This document shows, piece by piece, positions 19,188-26,946 of a stretch of DNA of 64,000 nucleotides (position 1 is the stretch's first letter; each line of letters opens with the position of its first letter). The notes beneath the pieces are model-generated. The model saw nothing but the letters and a program-made list of their open reading frames with translations. It made no database searches and had not been told where the DNA came from. This stretch comes from Amycolatopsis vastitatis (GTDB lineage Bacteria > Actinomycetota > Actinomycetes > Mycobacteriales > Pseudonocardiaceae), in NCBI RefSeq assembly GCF_002234595.1, contig NZ_NMUL01000026.1, positions 1-64,000 of the forward strand, given 5' to 3'. The translations under genes were made by a program, and so were the position numbers.

Positions 19188-20261
19188 ATGCAGTTCGGAA
19201 TCTTCACGGTGGGCGACGTCACGACCGATCCCACGAACGGAACCACGCCGACGGAGCACGAGCGGATCAAGGCGATGGTCCGCATCGCCCTCAAGGCGGA
19301 GGAGGTCGGCCTCGACGTCTTCGCGACCGGCGAGCACCACAACCCGCCCTTCGTGCCCTCGTCACCCACGACGATGCTGGGCTACATCGCGGCGCAGACG
19401 TCCAAGATCGTCCTGTCGACGTCGACGACGCTGATCACCACGAACGACCCGGTGAAGATCGCCGAGGACTTCGCGATGCTGCAGCACCTCGCCGACGGCC
19501 GCGTCGACCTCATGATGGGCCGGGGCAACACGGGCCCGGTCTACCCGTGGTTCGGCCAGGACATCCGCCAGGGCATCCCGCTGGCCATCGAGAACTACGC
19601 GTTGCTGCGCAAGCTGTGGCGCGAGGACGTGGTCGACTGGGAGGGCAAGTTCCGCACCCCGCTGCAGGGTTTCACGTCGACACCGCGGCCGCTGGACGGC
19701 GTGCCGCCGTTCGTCTGGCACGGTTCCATCCGCAGCCCGGAGATCGCCGAGCAGGCCGCGTACTACGGCGACGGCTTCTTCGCGAACCACATCTTCTGGC
19801 CGACATCGCACTTCCAGCAGCTGATTTCGTTTTATCGTCAGCGCTTCGAGCACTACGGCCACGGGGCGGCGGACCAGGCGATCGTCGGCCTGGGTGGCCA
19901 GGCGTTCATCCGGCCCAAGTCCCAGGACGCGCGGAACGAGTTCCGGCCGTACTTCGACAACGCACCGGTGTACGGGCACGGGCCGTCGCTGGAGGAGTTC
20001 ACCGACCAGACGCCGCTGACCGTCGGCAGCCCGCAGGAGGTCATCGACAAGACACTGACCTTCCGCGAGCACTTCGGCGACTACCAGCGCCAGCTGTTCC
20101 TGATGGACCACGCCGGCCTGCCGCTGAAGACGGTGCTGGAGCAGCTGGACCTGCTGGGCGAGCAGGTGATCCCGGTGCTGCGCAAGGAACTCGACTCGCT
20201 GCGTCCCGCCCACGTGCCGGAGGCACCGACGCACGAATCGCTGAAGGCGGCTCTGGTATGA
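19188..20261 (+). CDS. LLM-class flavin-dependent oxidoreductase (CE1758 type)
   Basis: A 357-residue luciferase-like monooxygenase. It begins MQFGIFTVGDVTTD and shows FATGEHHNPPF, GRVDLMMGRGNTGPVY and WHGSIRSPEIAEQAA, as in the family whose genes are paired with a CE1759-type FMN reductase. It should use reduced FMN and oxygen on an unknown substrate. Its stop overlaps the reductase ATG (20258-20261). ATG at 19188 follows GAAGGGAGCAGG. Confidence 0.9.
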   Translation: MQFGIFTVGDVTTDPTNGTTPTEHERIKAMVRIALKAEEVGLDVFATGEHHNPPFVPSSPTTMLGYIAAQTSKIVLSTSTTLITTNDPVKIAEDFAMLQHLADGRVDLMMGRGNTGPVYPWFGQDIRQGIPLAIENYALLRKLWREDVVDWEGKFRTPLQGFTSTPRPLDGVPPFVWHGSIRSPEIAEQAAYYGDGFFANHIFWPTSHFQQLISFYRQRFEHYGHGAADQAIVGLGGQAFIRPKSQDARNEFRPYFDNAPVYGHGPSLEEFTDQTPLTVGSPQEVIDKTLTFREHFGDYQRQLFLMDHAGLPLKTVLEQLDLLGEQVIPVLRKELDSLRPAHVPEAPTHESLKAALV

Positions 20262-20845
20262 AACTGGCGGTGGTGACGGCGGGCCTGTCGGTCCCGTCCT
20301 CGACCCGGCTCTTGGCTGATCGTCTGGCCGCGGCGACGGTCGCCGCGGCCGGGACGCCGGTCGAGGTGTCGGTGGTGGAGTTGCGCGACATCGCGCTGGA
20401 CATCACGAAGAACCTGCTGACAAGCTTCCCGAGCCCGGCGCTGCGGACGGCGATCGAGACAGTGACCGGCGCGGACGCGCTGATCGCGGTGACGCCGGTG
20501 TTCACGGCGGGCTACAGCGGGTTGTTCAAGTCGTTCTTCGACGTGCTGGACGCGGAGTCCTTGGTGGGCAAGCCGGTCCTGCTCGCGGCGACGGGCGGGA
20601 CGGAACGGCACTCGCTGGTGCTGGACTACCAGCTGCGGCCGTTGTTCGGGTATTTGAAGGCCGATCCGGTCGCGACGGGTGTGTATGCGGCTTCGTCGGA
20701 CTGGGGCTCCGGGGAGGGTGCGTTGCAGCGTCGGGTTGAGAAGGCGGGGGCCGAGCTGGCTGCGCTTGCCGCTGGGCGGCCGGCTGTTTCGGCTGGGCCG
20801 GAGTTCGTGCCCTTCGATCAGCTGCTCGCCTCGGCGGGGGAGTAG
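20258..20845 (+). CDS. NADPH-dependent FMN reductase (CE1759-type partner)
   Basis: A 195-residue flavodoxin-fold reductase. It has VVTAGLSVPSSTRLLAD near the N-terminus (FMN phosphate loop), TPVFTAGYSGLFKSFFD and LLAATGGTERHSL. It supplies reduced flavin to the monooxygenase encoded just upstream, with which it overlaps by four bases (ATGA). The strict pairing supports a two-component system. The substrate is not shown. Confidence 0.9.
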   Translation: MKLAVVTAGLSVPSSTRLLADRLAAATVAAAGTPVEVSVVELRDIALDITKNLLTSFPSPALRTAIETVTGADALIAVTPVFTAGYSGLFKSFFDVLDAESLVGKPVLLAATGGTERHSLVLDYQLRPLFGYLKADPVATGVYAASSDWGSGEGALQRRVEKAGAELAALAAGRPAVSAGPEFVPFDQLLASAGE

Positions 20846-20912
20846 ACGGTGGTGGCCGGTCGGCTGCCGGTTTGCCGGTAGGGGTGGGCTGGCGTTGACG
20901 CATGTGGGTGTG

Positions 20913-20938
20913 GGCCCGTAGCCGTGTGGCTGCGGGCC
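20913..20938. terminator. Hairpin terminator between convergent genes
   Basis: Arms GGCCCGTAGCC and GGCTGCGGGCC form an 11-bp stem with one G-T pair around GTGT. It lies between the FMN reductase (plus) and the HNH protein (minus) and can serve both. Confidence 0.65.
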
Positions 20939-20953
20939 TGTCCCATGCTGTGG

Positions 20954-22183
20954 TTATGCCGCGAAGGGCAGTGGTTGGTGGAGGTTGTTGCGCCGGGGTT
21001 TTCGCTGTTTGTCCAGGAAGGCTGGGGGGAGGAATTCGGGTAGGCCGTCGGTGGCGATGCGGACTTGCCATCCTGAGCGGTGCAGCAGCCGGTGGTGGTG
21101 GGCGCACATCAGCACCAGTTTGCCCAGCTCGGTCGGACCACCATTGGCCCAGTGACGGATGTGGTGACCCTGACAGTGCCGAGGTGGGCGGTGACAGCCG
21201 GGGAAGGCACAGCCCCGGTCCCGCAGGTACAGGGCGTGGCGGATGGCTCGGGGGACCAGGCGCCGCAGGCGCCCCACGTCGAGAGGTTCGCTGTGGGTGC
21301 CGAGCACGGCGGGGATGATCATGCAGTCGCAGGCGTGGATCCGGGCTTCGGCGGCGGAGATCGTTCCGGTGTCGCCGAGGAGGGCGGTGCCGATGCCGGT
21401 CTTCAGGTCTTCCAGGGAGACCGCGACCATGACGTGGGTGCGGTCTCCGGCTTGCATCGGCAGGTCCGGGGTGTTCAACGCCAGGTCGAGGGCGTCGGAG
21501 AAGGCGTCGCCGTAGCGTTCCTGCGGCGACCGCAAATCCGGACCCTCGCCGGCGGGGCGACGCTGGGCCAGCGAATCCAGCAGGGCGCTGGCGCGGGCAC
21601 CGGTCTCGTCATCCAGCTTGCCGTTGATCTCCCAGATCCCGGTCCGTTTGCGTCGCAGGGAGAGTTCCCGGGTGGGGGTGGCGGGTTCGGTGTCATCAGG
21701 TTCCGCACCATCGGGGTCGAGGTGGGCCAGGATCCGGGCGCCGAGGGCGGCGACCTGCCGATGCCCCGCCTCTCCCGCGAAGGTGAGCAGATGCCGCTCA
21801 GCCCCCTCCCGATGTTCGGGCGGGATATCTTGCAGTACCTCGGCAATCACGTCGATCATCGGGTTGCTCAGCTGTCCCGACCGGGCCACGACCCCCGTGG
21901 CGGCCGCCAGCGCCGGGATCGGGGTGCCATCCAGGCTCAGGCCGGGGTTGACCGCCCGCGCCCGCTTCACCATCCGCTCAGCGGAGGATTTCGGGACATC
22001 CGCGAGGTGCTCCAGCAACCGGGGAACCGATCGGTAGCCGAACAGCTCCAGCACCCCGCGCTGCTCGATCTCGACCAGCAGCGCGCCGAGTTCGGCTTCG
22101 GCGGACCGGATGGACGCGAACAGGGAGCCGATGCGGTCGGCGATGGCCACCGCATCAGACTGCCAGAGCGCGTGTTCGGTCAT
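20954..22183 (-). CDS. DUF222/HNH endonuclease family protein (13E12-like)
   Basis: A 409-residue protein. Residues about 20-260 are the DUF222 helical domain with ALLDSLAQRRP and AERMVKRARAVNPGL. Residues about 315-380 hold an HNH nuclease fold with CAFPGC, CQGHHI, HWANGGPT and CAHHHRLLH, giving zinc and catalytic ligands. These multi-copy actinobacterial genes resemble the mycobacterial 13E12 repeat family and are thought to be selfish or recombination-related. Function is unproven. All HNH residues are present, so it is not an obvious pseudogene. Confidence 0.9.
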   Translation of the reverse strand: MTEHALWQSDAVAIADRIGSLFASIRSAEAELGALLVEIEQRGVLELFGYRSVPRLLEHLADVPKSSAERMVKRARAVNPGLSLDGTPIPALAAATGVVARSGQLSNPMIDVIAEVLQDIPPEHREGAERHLLTFAGEAGHRQVAALGARILAHLDPDGAEPDDTEPATPTRELSLRRKRTGIWEINGKLDDETGARASALLDSLAQRRPAGEGPDLRSPQERYGDAFSDALDLALNTPDLPMQAGDRTHVMVAVSLEDLKTGIGTALLGDTGTISAAEARIHACDCMIIPAVLGTHSEPLDVGRLRRLVPRAIRHALYLRDRGCAFPGCHRPPRHCQGHHIRHWANGGPTELGKLVLMCAHHHRLLHRSGWQVRIATDGLPEFLPPAFLDKQRKPRRNNLHQPLPFAA

Positions 22184-22296
22184 AACTCAATGATTACCGG
22201 CAATCGAACACCTGTCATCACACGAACAGGTACCACCAAAGCAGAACTGTCACAGCACCGGAACACCCCACGAAAGAGGCGGCAGAGGGACTCGAT

Positions 22297-22377
22297 GCGT
22301 GGGGAATCGGCGCTACGGACCACAACGGGAAAGCAACCACGGCAAGCGCCGATTTCCCACGCCACGGCGAAGCCGTG
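22297..22377. terminator. Inverted repeat and small hairpin downstream of the reductase gene
   Basis: Arms 22297-22314 and 22345-22362 match at 17 of 18 positions across a 30-base loop. A second stem, CACGGC-GAA-GCCGTG, occupies 22363-22377, about 19 bases past the stop of the minus-strand reductase gene. The small hairpin is the likely terminator. The larger repeat may add to it or belong to the HNH gene's upstream region. Confidence 0.5.
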
Positions 22378-22395
22378 CTTGAAACCCGGCCACGA

Positions 22396-22983
22396 TCAAC
22401 GAACCCGATACCGAAGATGAGTGACACCATCCCCGGCAACAACGTCAACCCGCTCAAGCAACCCAAGACGAGAGTCAAGACCCGAAAAGTACCGAACCCC
22501 ATCCCCGAGAAAAACGGGAACAAGATCGACCCGAACCTCATCGAGAAGCCCCAGAGCAAGGCACTGCTGAGCAATACTGGGCCCGGAAACCCCCACGGTC
22601 CCATCCCCGGCAGCCTTGGCCTGCTCGATGGCACTGGCGACGTCGGAAACAAAACTGAAAGGCGCAAGATTCTCGGACGACCAGGAAGGCGGCGGCCGGT
22701 GCGTGACGACGAAGGCACGCCCGCCACCGGGCGGGTTCCCGCCCCACCCATGGGTGTACTCGAAAACCCGGCGCCCGCACACGAAAGCACTGCCGCGCAT
22801 CGATTCCAGAAAAGTGCGCAAGTACGCAGCACTGGCCGGGCTGACATGGAACTTGATCGGGTAGCCGATCATCGCTACCTCGACGTCACCGCTTTGGTAC
22901 CAGTCGAAGAGCGGCCCGACGCTGTCGTCGGGCCGTGCCACGAACCCGTCGAGCGACATGCAGAAACTCGCGACGACCGTCAT
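22396..22983 (-). CDS. RibD-C/dihydrofolate-reductase-like protein
   Basis: A 195-residue protein of the RibD C-terminal/DHFR superfamily. It begins TVVASFCMSLDGFVA and has SAFVCGRRVFEYTHGW and GTVGVSGPSIAQQCLALGLLDEVRVDLVPV. Such stand-alone proteins bind NADPH; substrates are unknown. It lies one base after the SRPBCC gene in an ArsR-led operon. The first third has normal G/C-ending codons, but the rest is rich in T-ending codons: in the last 34 sense codons only 15 end in G or C. This suggests transfer or recombination within the gene. Confidence 0.85.
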   Translation of the reverse strand: MTVVASFCMSLDGFVARPDDSVGPLFDWYQSGDVEVAMIGYPIKFHVSPASAAYLRTFLESMRGSAFVCGRRVFEYTHGWGGNPPGGGRAFVVTHRPPPSWSSENLAPFSFVSDVASAIEQAKAAGDGTVGVSGPSIAQQCLALGLLDEVRVDLVPVFLGDGVRYFSGLDSRLGLLERVDVVAGDGVTHLRYRVR

Positions 22984-22984
22984 G

Positions 22985-23446
22985 TCAGCGCTCCCCGAGG
23001 ACCGCGTCGAGCCGCTCGTGCGACTGCGTGATGCCGGCGTTCATGCCGCTCTCGATCGCCGCGTCGCGGGCTTCGACGGACGGGAACACCGAGTGGCCCT
23101 CCAGGCGGGTGCCGCCGCCCGTGTCGGTGAACGTCATCGACTCGAGGCAGACCTCGCCTGGCGCACCGAGGTACTCGAACGTCTGGATGATCCGGTCTTC
23201 GCCGACCGTGTGGTAGACGCCGCGGAAGCGGTACTCGCCGCGCGAGTCGCGGTGGATGTAGTCGTAGCCGCCGCCGGTGCGGGCGTCGAACTCGACGAGC
23301 TCCATCTCCATGCCGTGCGGGCCGAGCCAGCGGACGATCAGGTCCGGGTCGGTGTGCGCGCGGAAGACCGCCGACGGCGGGGCCGCGAACTCGCGGCTGA
23401 TCTCGATGAACGGCGTGCCGGGCCGGGCGGTGATCGTGGTGCTCAT
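22985..23446 (-). CDS. SRPBCC (AHSA1-type) family protein
   Basis: A 153-residue START/Bet-v1-like protein. It shows FIEISREFAAPPSAVFRAHTDPDLIVRWLGP at the N-terminus and a GGYDYIHRD strand pair, then a C-terminal helix. These proteins have a hydrophobic cavity and are almost always encoded with an ArsR regulator, as here. The start overlaps the ArsR stop by four bases. The ligand is unknown. Confidence 0.9.
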   Translation of the reverse strand: MSTTITARPGTPFIEISREFAAPPSAVFRAHTDPDLIVRWLGPHGMEMELVEFDARTGGGYDYIHRDSRGEYRFRGVYHTVGEDRIIQTFEYLGAPGEVCLESMTFTDTGGGTRLEGHSVFPSVEARDAAIESGMNAGITQSHERLDAVLGER

Positions 23447-23775
23447 GACTCCTCCAGGGTGTCCAGGACGGCGTCGAGCCGCCGGTAGCTGCGTTCGGTG
23501 GCCAGCCGGTACGTGTCGATCCAGCCGGTCAGGGCTTCGAGGGCGGACGGCACGAGGTGACAGGGCCGCCGCTGGCCGTCGCGGCTGCGGGTGATGAGCC
23601 CCGCCTGCTCCAGCACCTGGATGTGCCGGGAGATCGCCTGCTTCGTGATCGCGAAGGGCTCGGCCAGCTCGTTGACCGTCGCCTCGCCCCGGGACAGCCG
23701 CGCGACGATCGCCCGGCGCACCGGGTCGCCGAGCGCGGTGAACGCCCGGTCCAGCGCCTCCTCGTCAACCGCCAT
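23443..23775 (-). CDS. ArsR-family transcriptional regulator (SRPBCC-associated)
   Basis: A 110-residue winged-helix protein. It has FTALGDPVRRAIVARLSRG, then the recognition helix region AITKQAISRHIQVLEQAGLI and the wing SRDGQRRPCHLV. Metal-binding cysteines of classical ArsR are absent, as in the subgroup that partners with SRPBCC proteins. I chose ATG at 23775; a TTG at 23784 is in frame but lies inside the likely operator. It heads the operon with SRPBCC and reductase genes and probably represses it. Confidence 0.88.
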   Translation of the reverse strand: MAVDEEALDRAFTALGDPVRRAIVARLSRGEATVNELAEPFAITKQAISRHIQVLEQAGLITRSRDGQRRPCHLVPSALEALTGWIDTYRLATERSYRRLDAVLDTLEES

Positions 23776-23776
23776 C

Positions 23777-23802
23777 TTTATCAACCAATCCGTTTATCAA
23801 CC
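23777..23802. promoter_or_regulatory. Direct-repeat operator of the ArsR operon
   Basis: TTTATCAACC occurs at 23777-23786 and 23793-23802, 16 bases apart (about one and a half helical turns). The site borders the ArsR start. A TATAGT box lies just upstream on the minus strand (23812-23817). Binding by the adjacent ArsR is inferred. Confidence 0.5.
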
Positions 23803-23896
23803 GATGTGTTGACTATACGCGGGCTGTCAAGAAAGGTGCCGAAAGTAGGGGGTGGCGGACGTCGTCCGGCAGCCGACAGCGGCCGGGCGCACTGCC

Positions 23897-23902
23897 TAGG
23901 TT
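23897..23902 (+). promoter_or_regulatory. -10 element of a leaderless promoter (serine hydrolase gene)
   Basis: TAGGTT is followed by six bases and then the ATG at 23909. No ribosome binding site is present, so a leaderless message is likely. Confidence 0.5.
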
Positions 23903-23908
23903 TGCCCC

Positions 23909-25357
23909 ATGACCAGGCTTTTCCTCGTGCTCGCGGCCCTGCTGCTCGGCACCGCGTCCCCCGCCGCCGCGGCGGAACCCGCCCCGGACGTCGACGGCTA
24001 TGTCCGCGCCTACCTCGACCACACCGGGCTGCCCGGGGCGGCCGTCGCCGTCACGCACGGCGCCGACGTCGTCCGCGTCGCCGGCTACGGCCACGACGCG
24101 GCCGGCACGCCGATCGCCGCGTCGACCCGGCTGCCGATCGCGTCGCTGAGCAAGTCCATGACGGCCTTCGCGGTGCTGCAGCTCGCCGAGGCCGGCCGGC
24201 TCGGGCTCGACGAGCCGGTGACGCGGTACCTGCCGGAGTTCCGGCTCGCCGATCCGCGGGGTGCCCGGATCACCGTCCGGATGCTGCTGGACCAGACGTC
24301 CGGGATGGCCGACTCCGCGTTCCCCGACCTGAAGCTCCCGCAGCCGCACACCCTCGCCGAGGCCGTCACCCGCCTGCGCGACGCGCGGCTCGCCGACGAG
24401 CCGGGCACGAAGTTCCACTACCACAACCCGAACTACGAGGTGGCCGCCCGGATCGTCGAGGCGGTGGCCGGGCAGCCGTTCGCGGAGTACCTGCGGACAC
24501 GGCTGTTCGGGCCGCTCGGGATGACGTCGAGCACCGAGGTCGACGAGCCGCCCGCGGACCTCTCGCCGGGGTACGTGCGGGCGTTCGGGTTCGAGGTCCC
24601 GGTGCCCGAAGCGGACTGGTTCACCGGCGGCAGCCACGGCGTGCAGAGCACCGCGGGGGACCTGGCGCGATGGCTGATCGCGCAGCGCGACGGCGGGGGC
24701 GTCCTGTCGCCGTCCTCGGTCGCGCTCGCGCACACCCCGGCACCCGGTCGTGACTACGCGCTGGGCTGGCGCGCCGAAAGCACCGGGCGGCTGTCGCACA
24801 CCGGCGAGTGGTTCAGCCACACCGGCGCGCAGATCCTGCTGCCGGGCGGCTACGGCGTCGCCGTGCTCGCCACCACCGGCATGGCGCTGGACAACGACGC
24901 CGAAACGCTGGCGCGGGGGCTGGCCACGCTGCTGGCGGGCGGCTCGCCGGAGCCCGCGCTGCCCGCCGGGGTCGTCGCGGACCGCGTCCTCGGCGGGCTG
25001 ATCCTGCTGTCGGTGCTGCTCGCCGCGCTCGGCGTCGTCCACGCGCGACGGTGGGCGGCCCGCCGGACGAACCCGTGGCGGACGGGACTGCGGTTGCTGC
25101 CGTACCTGCTGCCCGGGCTGGCCCTCGTGCTGCTGCCGGAGCTGATGAGCGTCGTGTTCGCCGGCCGCCAGGGCACCTTCGGGCAGATCCTCTACGTCTG
25201 GCCGGGTCTGGTGATCTGGCTCGGTTCGATGACGCTCTGCGCGTTAGTGGTGGTCGTGACGCGGGTATCGGCCCTTGTGAGTGGCAGACAGCGGCCGCGA
25301 CGGGAAGAATCGGTCGAAACGACAGGAGTGGTCGCGTGGGGCTCGGAAAGCGGATGA
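23909..25357 (+). CDS. Serine hydrolase (beta-lactamase class C fold) with C-terminal membrane domain
   Basis: A 482-residue protein. The signal peptide ends near residue 22 (PAAAAEP). The class C/penicillin-binding fold has Ser79-Leu-Ser-Lys82 and Tyr171-His-Asn173, with HTG in SHTGEWFSHTG as the third motif. After about residue 350 there are three hydrophobic helices (about 355-375, 393-412, 425-452), so the catalytic domain is tethered outside the membrane. It is probably a peptidase or esterase rather than a true beta-lactamase. The end overlaps the next gene by 22 bases. Confidence 0.9.
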   Translation: MTRLFLVLAALLLGTASPAAAAEPAPDVDGYVRAYLDHTGLPGAAVAVTHGADVVRVAGYGHDAAGTPIAASTRLPIASLSKSMTAFAVLQLAEAGRLGLDEPVTRYLPEFRLADPRGARITVRMLLDQTSGMADSAFPDLKLPQPHTLAEAVTRLRDARLADEPGTKFHYHNPNYEVAARIVEAVAGQPFAEYLRTRLFGPLGMTSSTEVDEPPADLSPGYVRAFGFEVPVPEADWFTGGSHGVQSTAGDLARWLIAQRDGGGVLSPSSVALAHTPAPGRDYALGWRAESTGRLSHTGEWFSHTGAQILLPGGYGVAVLATTGMALDNDAETLARGLATLLAGGSPEPALPAGVVADRVLGGLILLSVLLAALGVVHARRWAARRTNPWRTGLRLLPYLLPGLALVLLPELMSVVFAGRQGTFGQILYVWPGLVIWLGSMTLCALVVVVTRVSALVSGRQRPRREESVETTGVVAWGSESG

Positions 25358-25764
25358 AGCGGATCCTGGTCGTGGTGGCCGGTGCCGTCCTGCTGGTGGT
25401 CGGCGTGCTGCTGCTCGTGCTGCCCGGGCCGGGGCTGCTGCTGGTGCTGGCCGGGTTGCTGCTGCTGGCGTCGGAGTTCCCGGCGCTCGAGCGGTACGTC
25501 GACCCGGTGCGCGACCGGGCGATGAAGGCGGCCGAGGACAGCGTGTCCTCGCCGCTGCGGATCGCCGGTTCGGTGCTGGCCGGGCTGGCGCTGCTGGCGG
25601 CGGGGATCGTCTGGGCCACCGTGAAGTCGCTGCCGTTCAGCGGCTGGAGCACCGGGTCGAGCCTGATCCTGTCGTCGGTGATCCTGTTCGCGCTGCTGGG
25701 CTGGAGCTACCACCGCGTCAAGTCGCGCCGGAAGTCCGGAACGAAGGCCGCGGCCTCCGACTGA
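25336..25764 (+). CDS. PGPGW-motif-like small membrane protein
   Basis: A 142-residue protein with three hydrophobic stretches. The first pair is linked by LVLPGPGLLLVLAG, the signature of the TIGR02611/PGPGW family, followed by ASEFPALERYVDP. Function is unknown. GTG at 25336 has AGGAG seven bases upstream and lies inside the previous gene; ATG at 25354 (ATGA overlap) is an alternative that shortens it by six residues. The basic C-terminus is probably cytoplasmic. Confidence 0.82.
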   Translation: MGLGKRMKRILVVVAGAVLLVVGVLLLVLPGPGLLLVLAGLLLLASEFPALERYVDPVRDRAMKAAEDSVSSPLRIAGSVLAGLALLAAGIVWATVKSLPFSGWSTGSSLILSSVILFALLGWSYHRVKSRRKSGTKAAASD

Positions 25765-25768
25765 CCGG

Positions 25769-25774
25769 TAACGT
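25769..25774 (+). promoter_or_regulatory. -10 element of a leaderless promoter (TetR gene)
   Basis: TAACGT precedes the ATG at 25782 by seven bases, with no ribosome site. The element lies just past the stop of the PGPGW gene. Confidence 0.4.
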
Positions 25775-25781
25775 CGGCGCC

Positions 25782-26444
25782 ATGAGCGCCGGATTCCAGC
25801 GTGCCCGCCGGCCCGAGCAGGTCGAGGCCCGCCGCGCCGCGATCCTCGCGGCCGCGCGGGAGCTGCTCGACCGGCGGCCGGTCGCCGACATCAGCCTGCG
25901 TGAGCTCAGCTGCCGGGTCGGGCTCGCGAAGTCCAATGTGCTCCGGTACTTCGACAGCCGCGAGGCGATCTTCCTCGAGGTCCTCGACGACGTGTGGACG
26001 GCGTGGCTCGACGACCTCGAGAAGGCGCTCGACGAGCCCGGCCCGCCGGAACCCGGCTTCGCGCGGGAAGAACGCGTCGCCGGGATGATCGCGCGGACGC
26101 TCGCCGAGCGGCCGTTGCTGTGCGAGCTGATCAGCTCGACGGCGCCGGTGCTGGAACGCAACATCCCGGTGGACTTCGCCCGCGGCTTCAAACGCCGCGC
26201 GGCCGCGAACACCGAGCGGCTCGGCACCCTGGTCCACGACCGGATACCGGAGCTGCCGGCCGAGGGGGCCCGCCACTTCGCCCGCGGTGTCCTGGTGCTG
26301 GTGTCCGGGTCGTGGCCCCACGCCAACCCGACGGCGGCCGTCGCGGCCGCGGCCGCCGAGCTGGGCGAGCCACCGGTGTTCGCGGCCGGGCTCGGCGAGA
26401 CGCTCACGAACCTGCTGGCCGGTCTCGTCGCCCGCGGCCGGTGA
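25782..26444 (+). CDS. TetR-family transcriptional regulator
   Basis: A 220-residue protein. The N-terminal helix-turn-helix (about 18-64) has RRAAILAAARELLDRR and LSCRVGLAKSNVLRYFDSREAIFLEVL. The ligand domain fills the rest, with an alanine-rich stretch at AAVAAAAAELG. The target is unknown. It converges on the carboxymuconolactone decarboxylase gene with two bases between stops. Confidence 0.92.
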   Translation: MSAGFQRARRPEQVEARRAAILAAARELLDRRPVADISLRELSCRVGLAKSNVLRYFDSREAIFLEVLDDVWTAWLDDLEKALDEPGPPEPGFAREERVAGMIARTLAERPLLCELISSTAPVLERNIPVDFARGFKRRAAANTERLGTLVHDRIPELPAEGARHFARGVLVLVSGSWPHANPTAAVAAAAAELGEPPVFAAGLGETLTNLLAGLVARGR

Positions 26445-26446
26445 CC

Positions 26447-26842
26447 TCAGTCCGCGGTCACCGGCAGCAGCCCGCGCTCGGCGAAGACCTTCTTGGCCGT
26501 GAAGGTCGCGTTGAGCGCCTTCGGGAATCCACAGTAGACAGCCGAGTGCAGCAGCGCCTCGACGATCTCGGCCGGGGTGAGCCCGACGTTGAGCGACGCG
26601 TTGACGTGCACCTCCAGCTGCGGCTCGCACCCGCCTAGCGCGGTGAGCATGCCGAGCGTGACGAGCTGGCGCTCGCGCGGCGCCAGGCCGGGGCGGGCGT
26701 AGATCTCGCCGAATCCCCACGACACCACGGCTTCGGCCAGCGCGGGAGAGACGTCGGCGAGGCTGTCGAGAACGCGCTGCCCGCCCTCGCCGTCGATCTC
26801 GGTCAGGGTCTTCAGGCCACGCTCGAAGCGCTCGTCGGTCAT
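26447..26842 (-). CDS. Carboxymuconolactone decarboxylase family protein
   Basis: A 131-residue protein of the CMD/AhpD-like fold. It shows FGEIYARPGLAPRERQLVTLGML and GCEPQLEVHVNASLNVGLTPAEIVEALLHSA, the family hallmark. The CxxC of AhpD peroxidases is lacking, so a decarboxylase-like or unknown role is more likely. ATG at 26842 follows AAAGGAA. Its promoter has the 19-base spacer and palindrome of MerR-type control, but no merR gene is adjacent. Confidence 0.9.
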   Translation of the reverse strand: MTDERFERGLKTLTEIDGEGGQRVLDSLADVSPALAEAVVSWGFGEIYARPGLAPRERQLVTLGMLTALGGCEPQLEVHVNASLNVGLTPAEIVEALLHSAVYCGFPKALNATFTAKKVFAERGLLPVTAD

Positions 26843-26879
26843 CTCGGTTCCTTTCCCCAGTGTTTCGGTGCCGGAACCG

Positions 26880-26910
26880 ACGCTAGGGGCTGGAGCGTGC
26901 TCCAGGTCCA
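26880..26910 (-). promoter_or_regulatory. MerR-type promoter/operator
   Basis: On the minus strand TGGACC (26905-26910) and TAGCGT (26880-26885) are 19 bases apart. The spacer contains the inverted repeat TGGAGC..GCTCCA (26891-26904). An overlong spacer with a central dyad is the hallmark of MerR-activated promoters. It would drive the decarboxylase gene. Confidence 0.65.
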
Positions 26911-26912
26911 GC

Positions 26913-26942
26913 GTGACGGCCACCACAGCGGGTGGCCGTCAC
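26913..26942. terminator. Hairpin terminator of the DNRLRE gene
   Basis: GTGACGGCCACC and GGTGGCCGTCAC form a perfect 12-bp stem with a 6-base loop. It begins four bases beyond the stop of the minus-strand DNRLRE gene. Confidence 0.75.
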
Positions 26943-26946
26943 GGTG

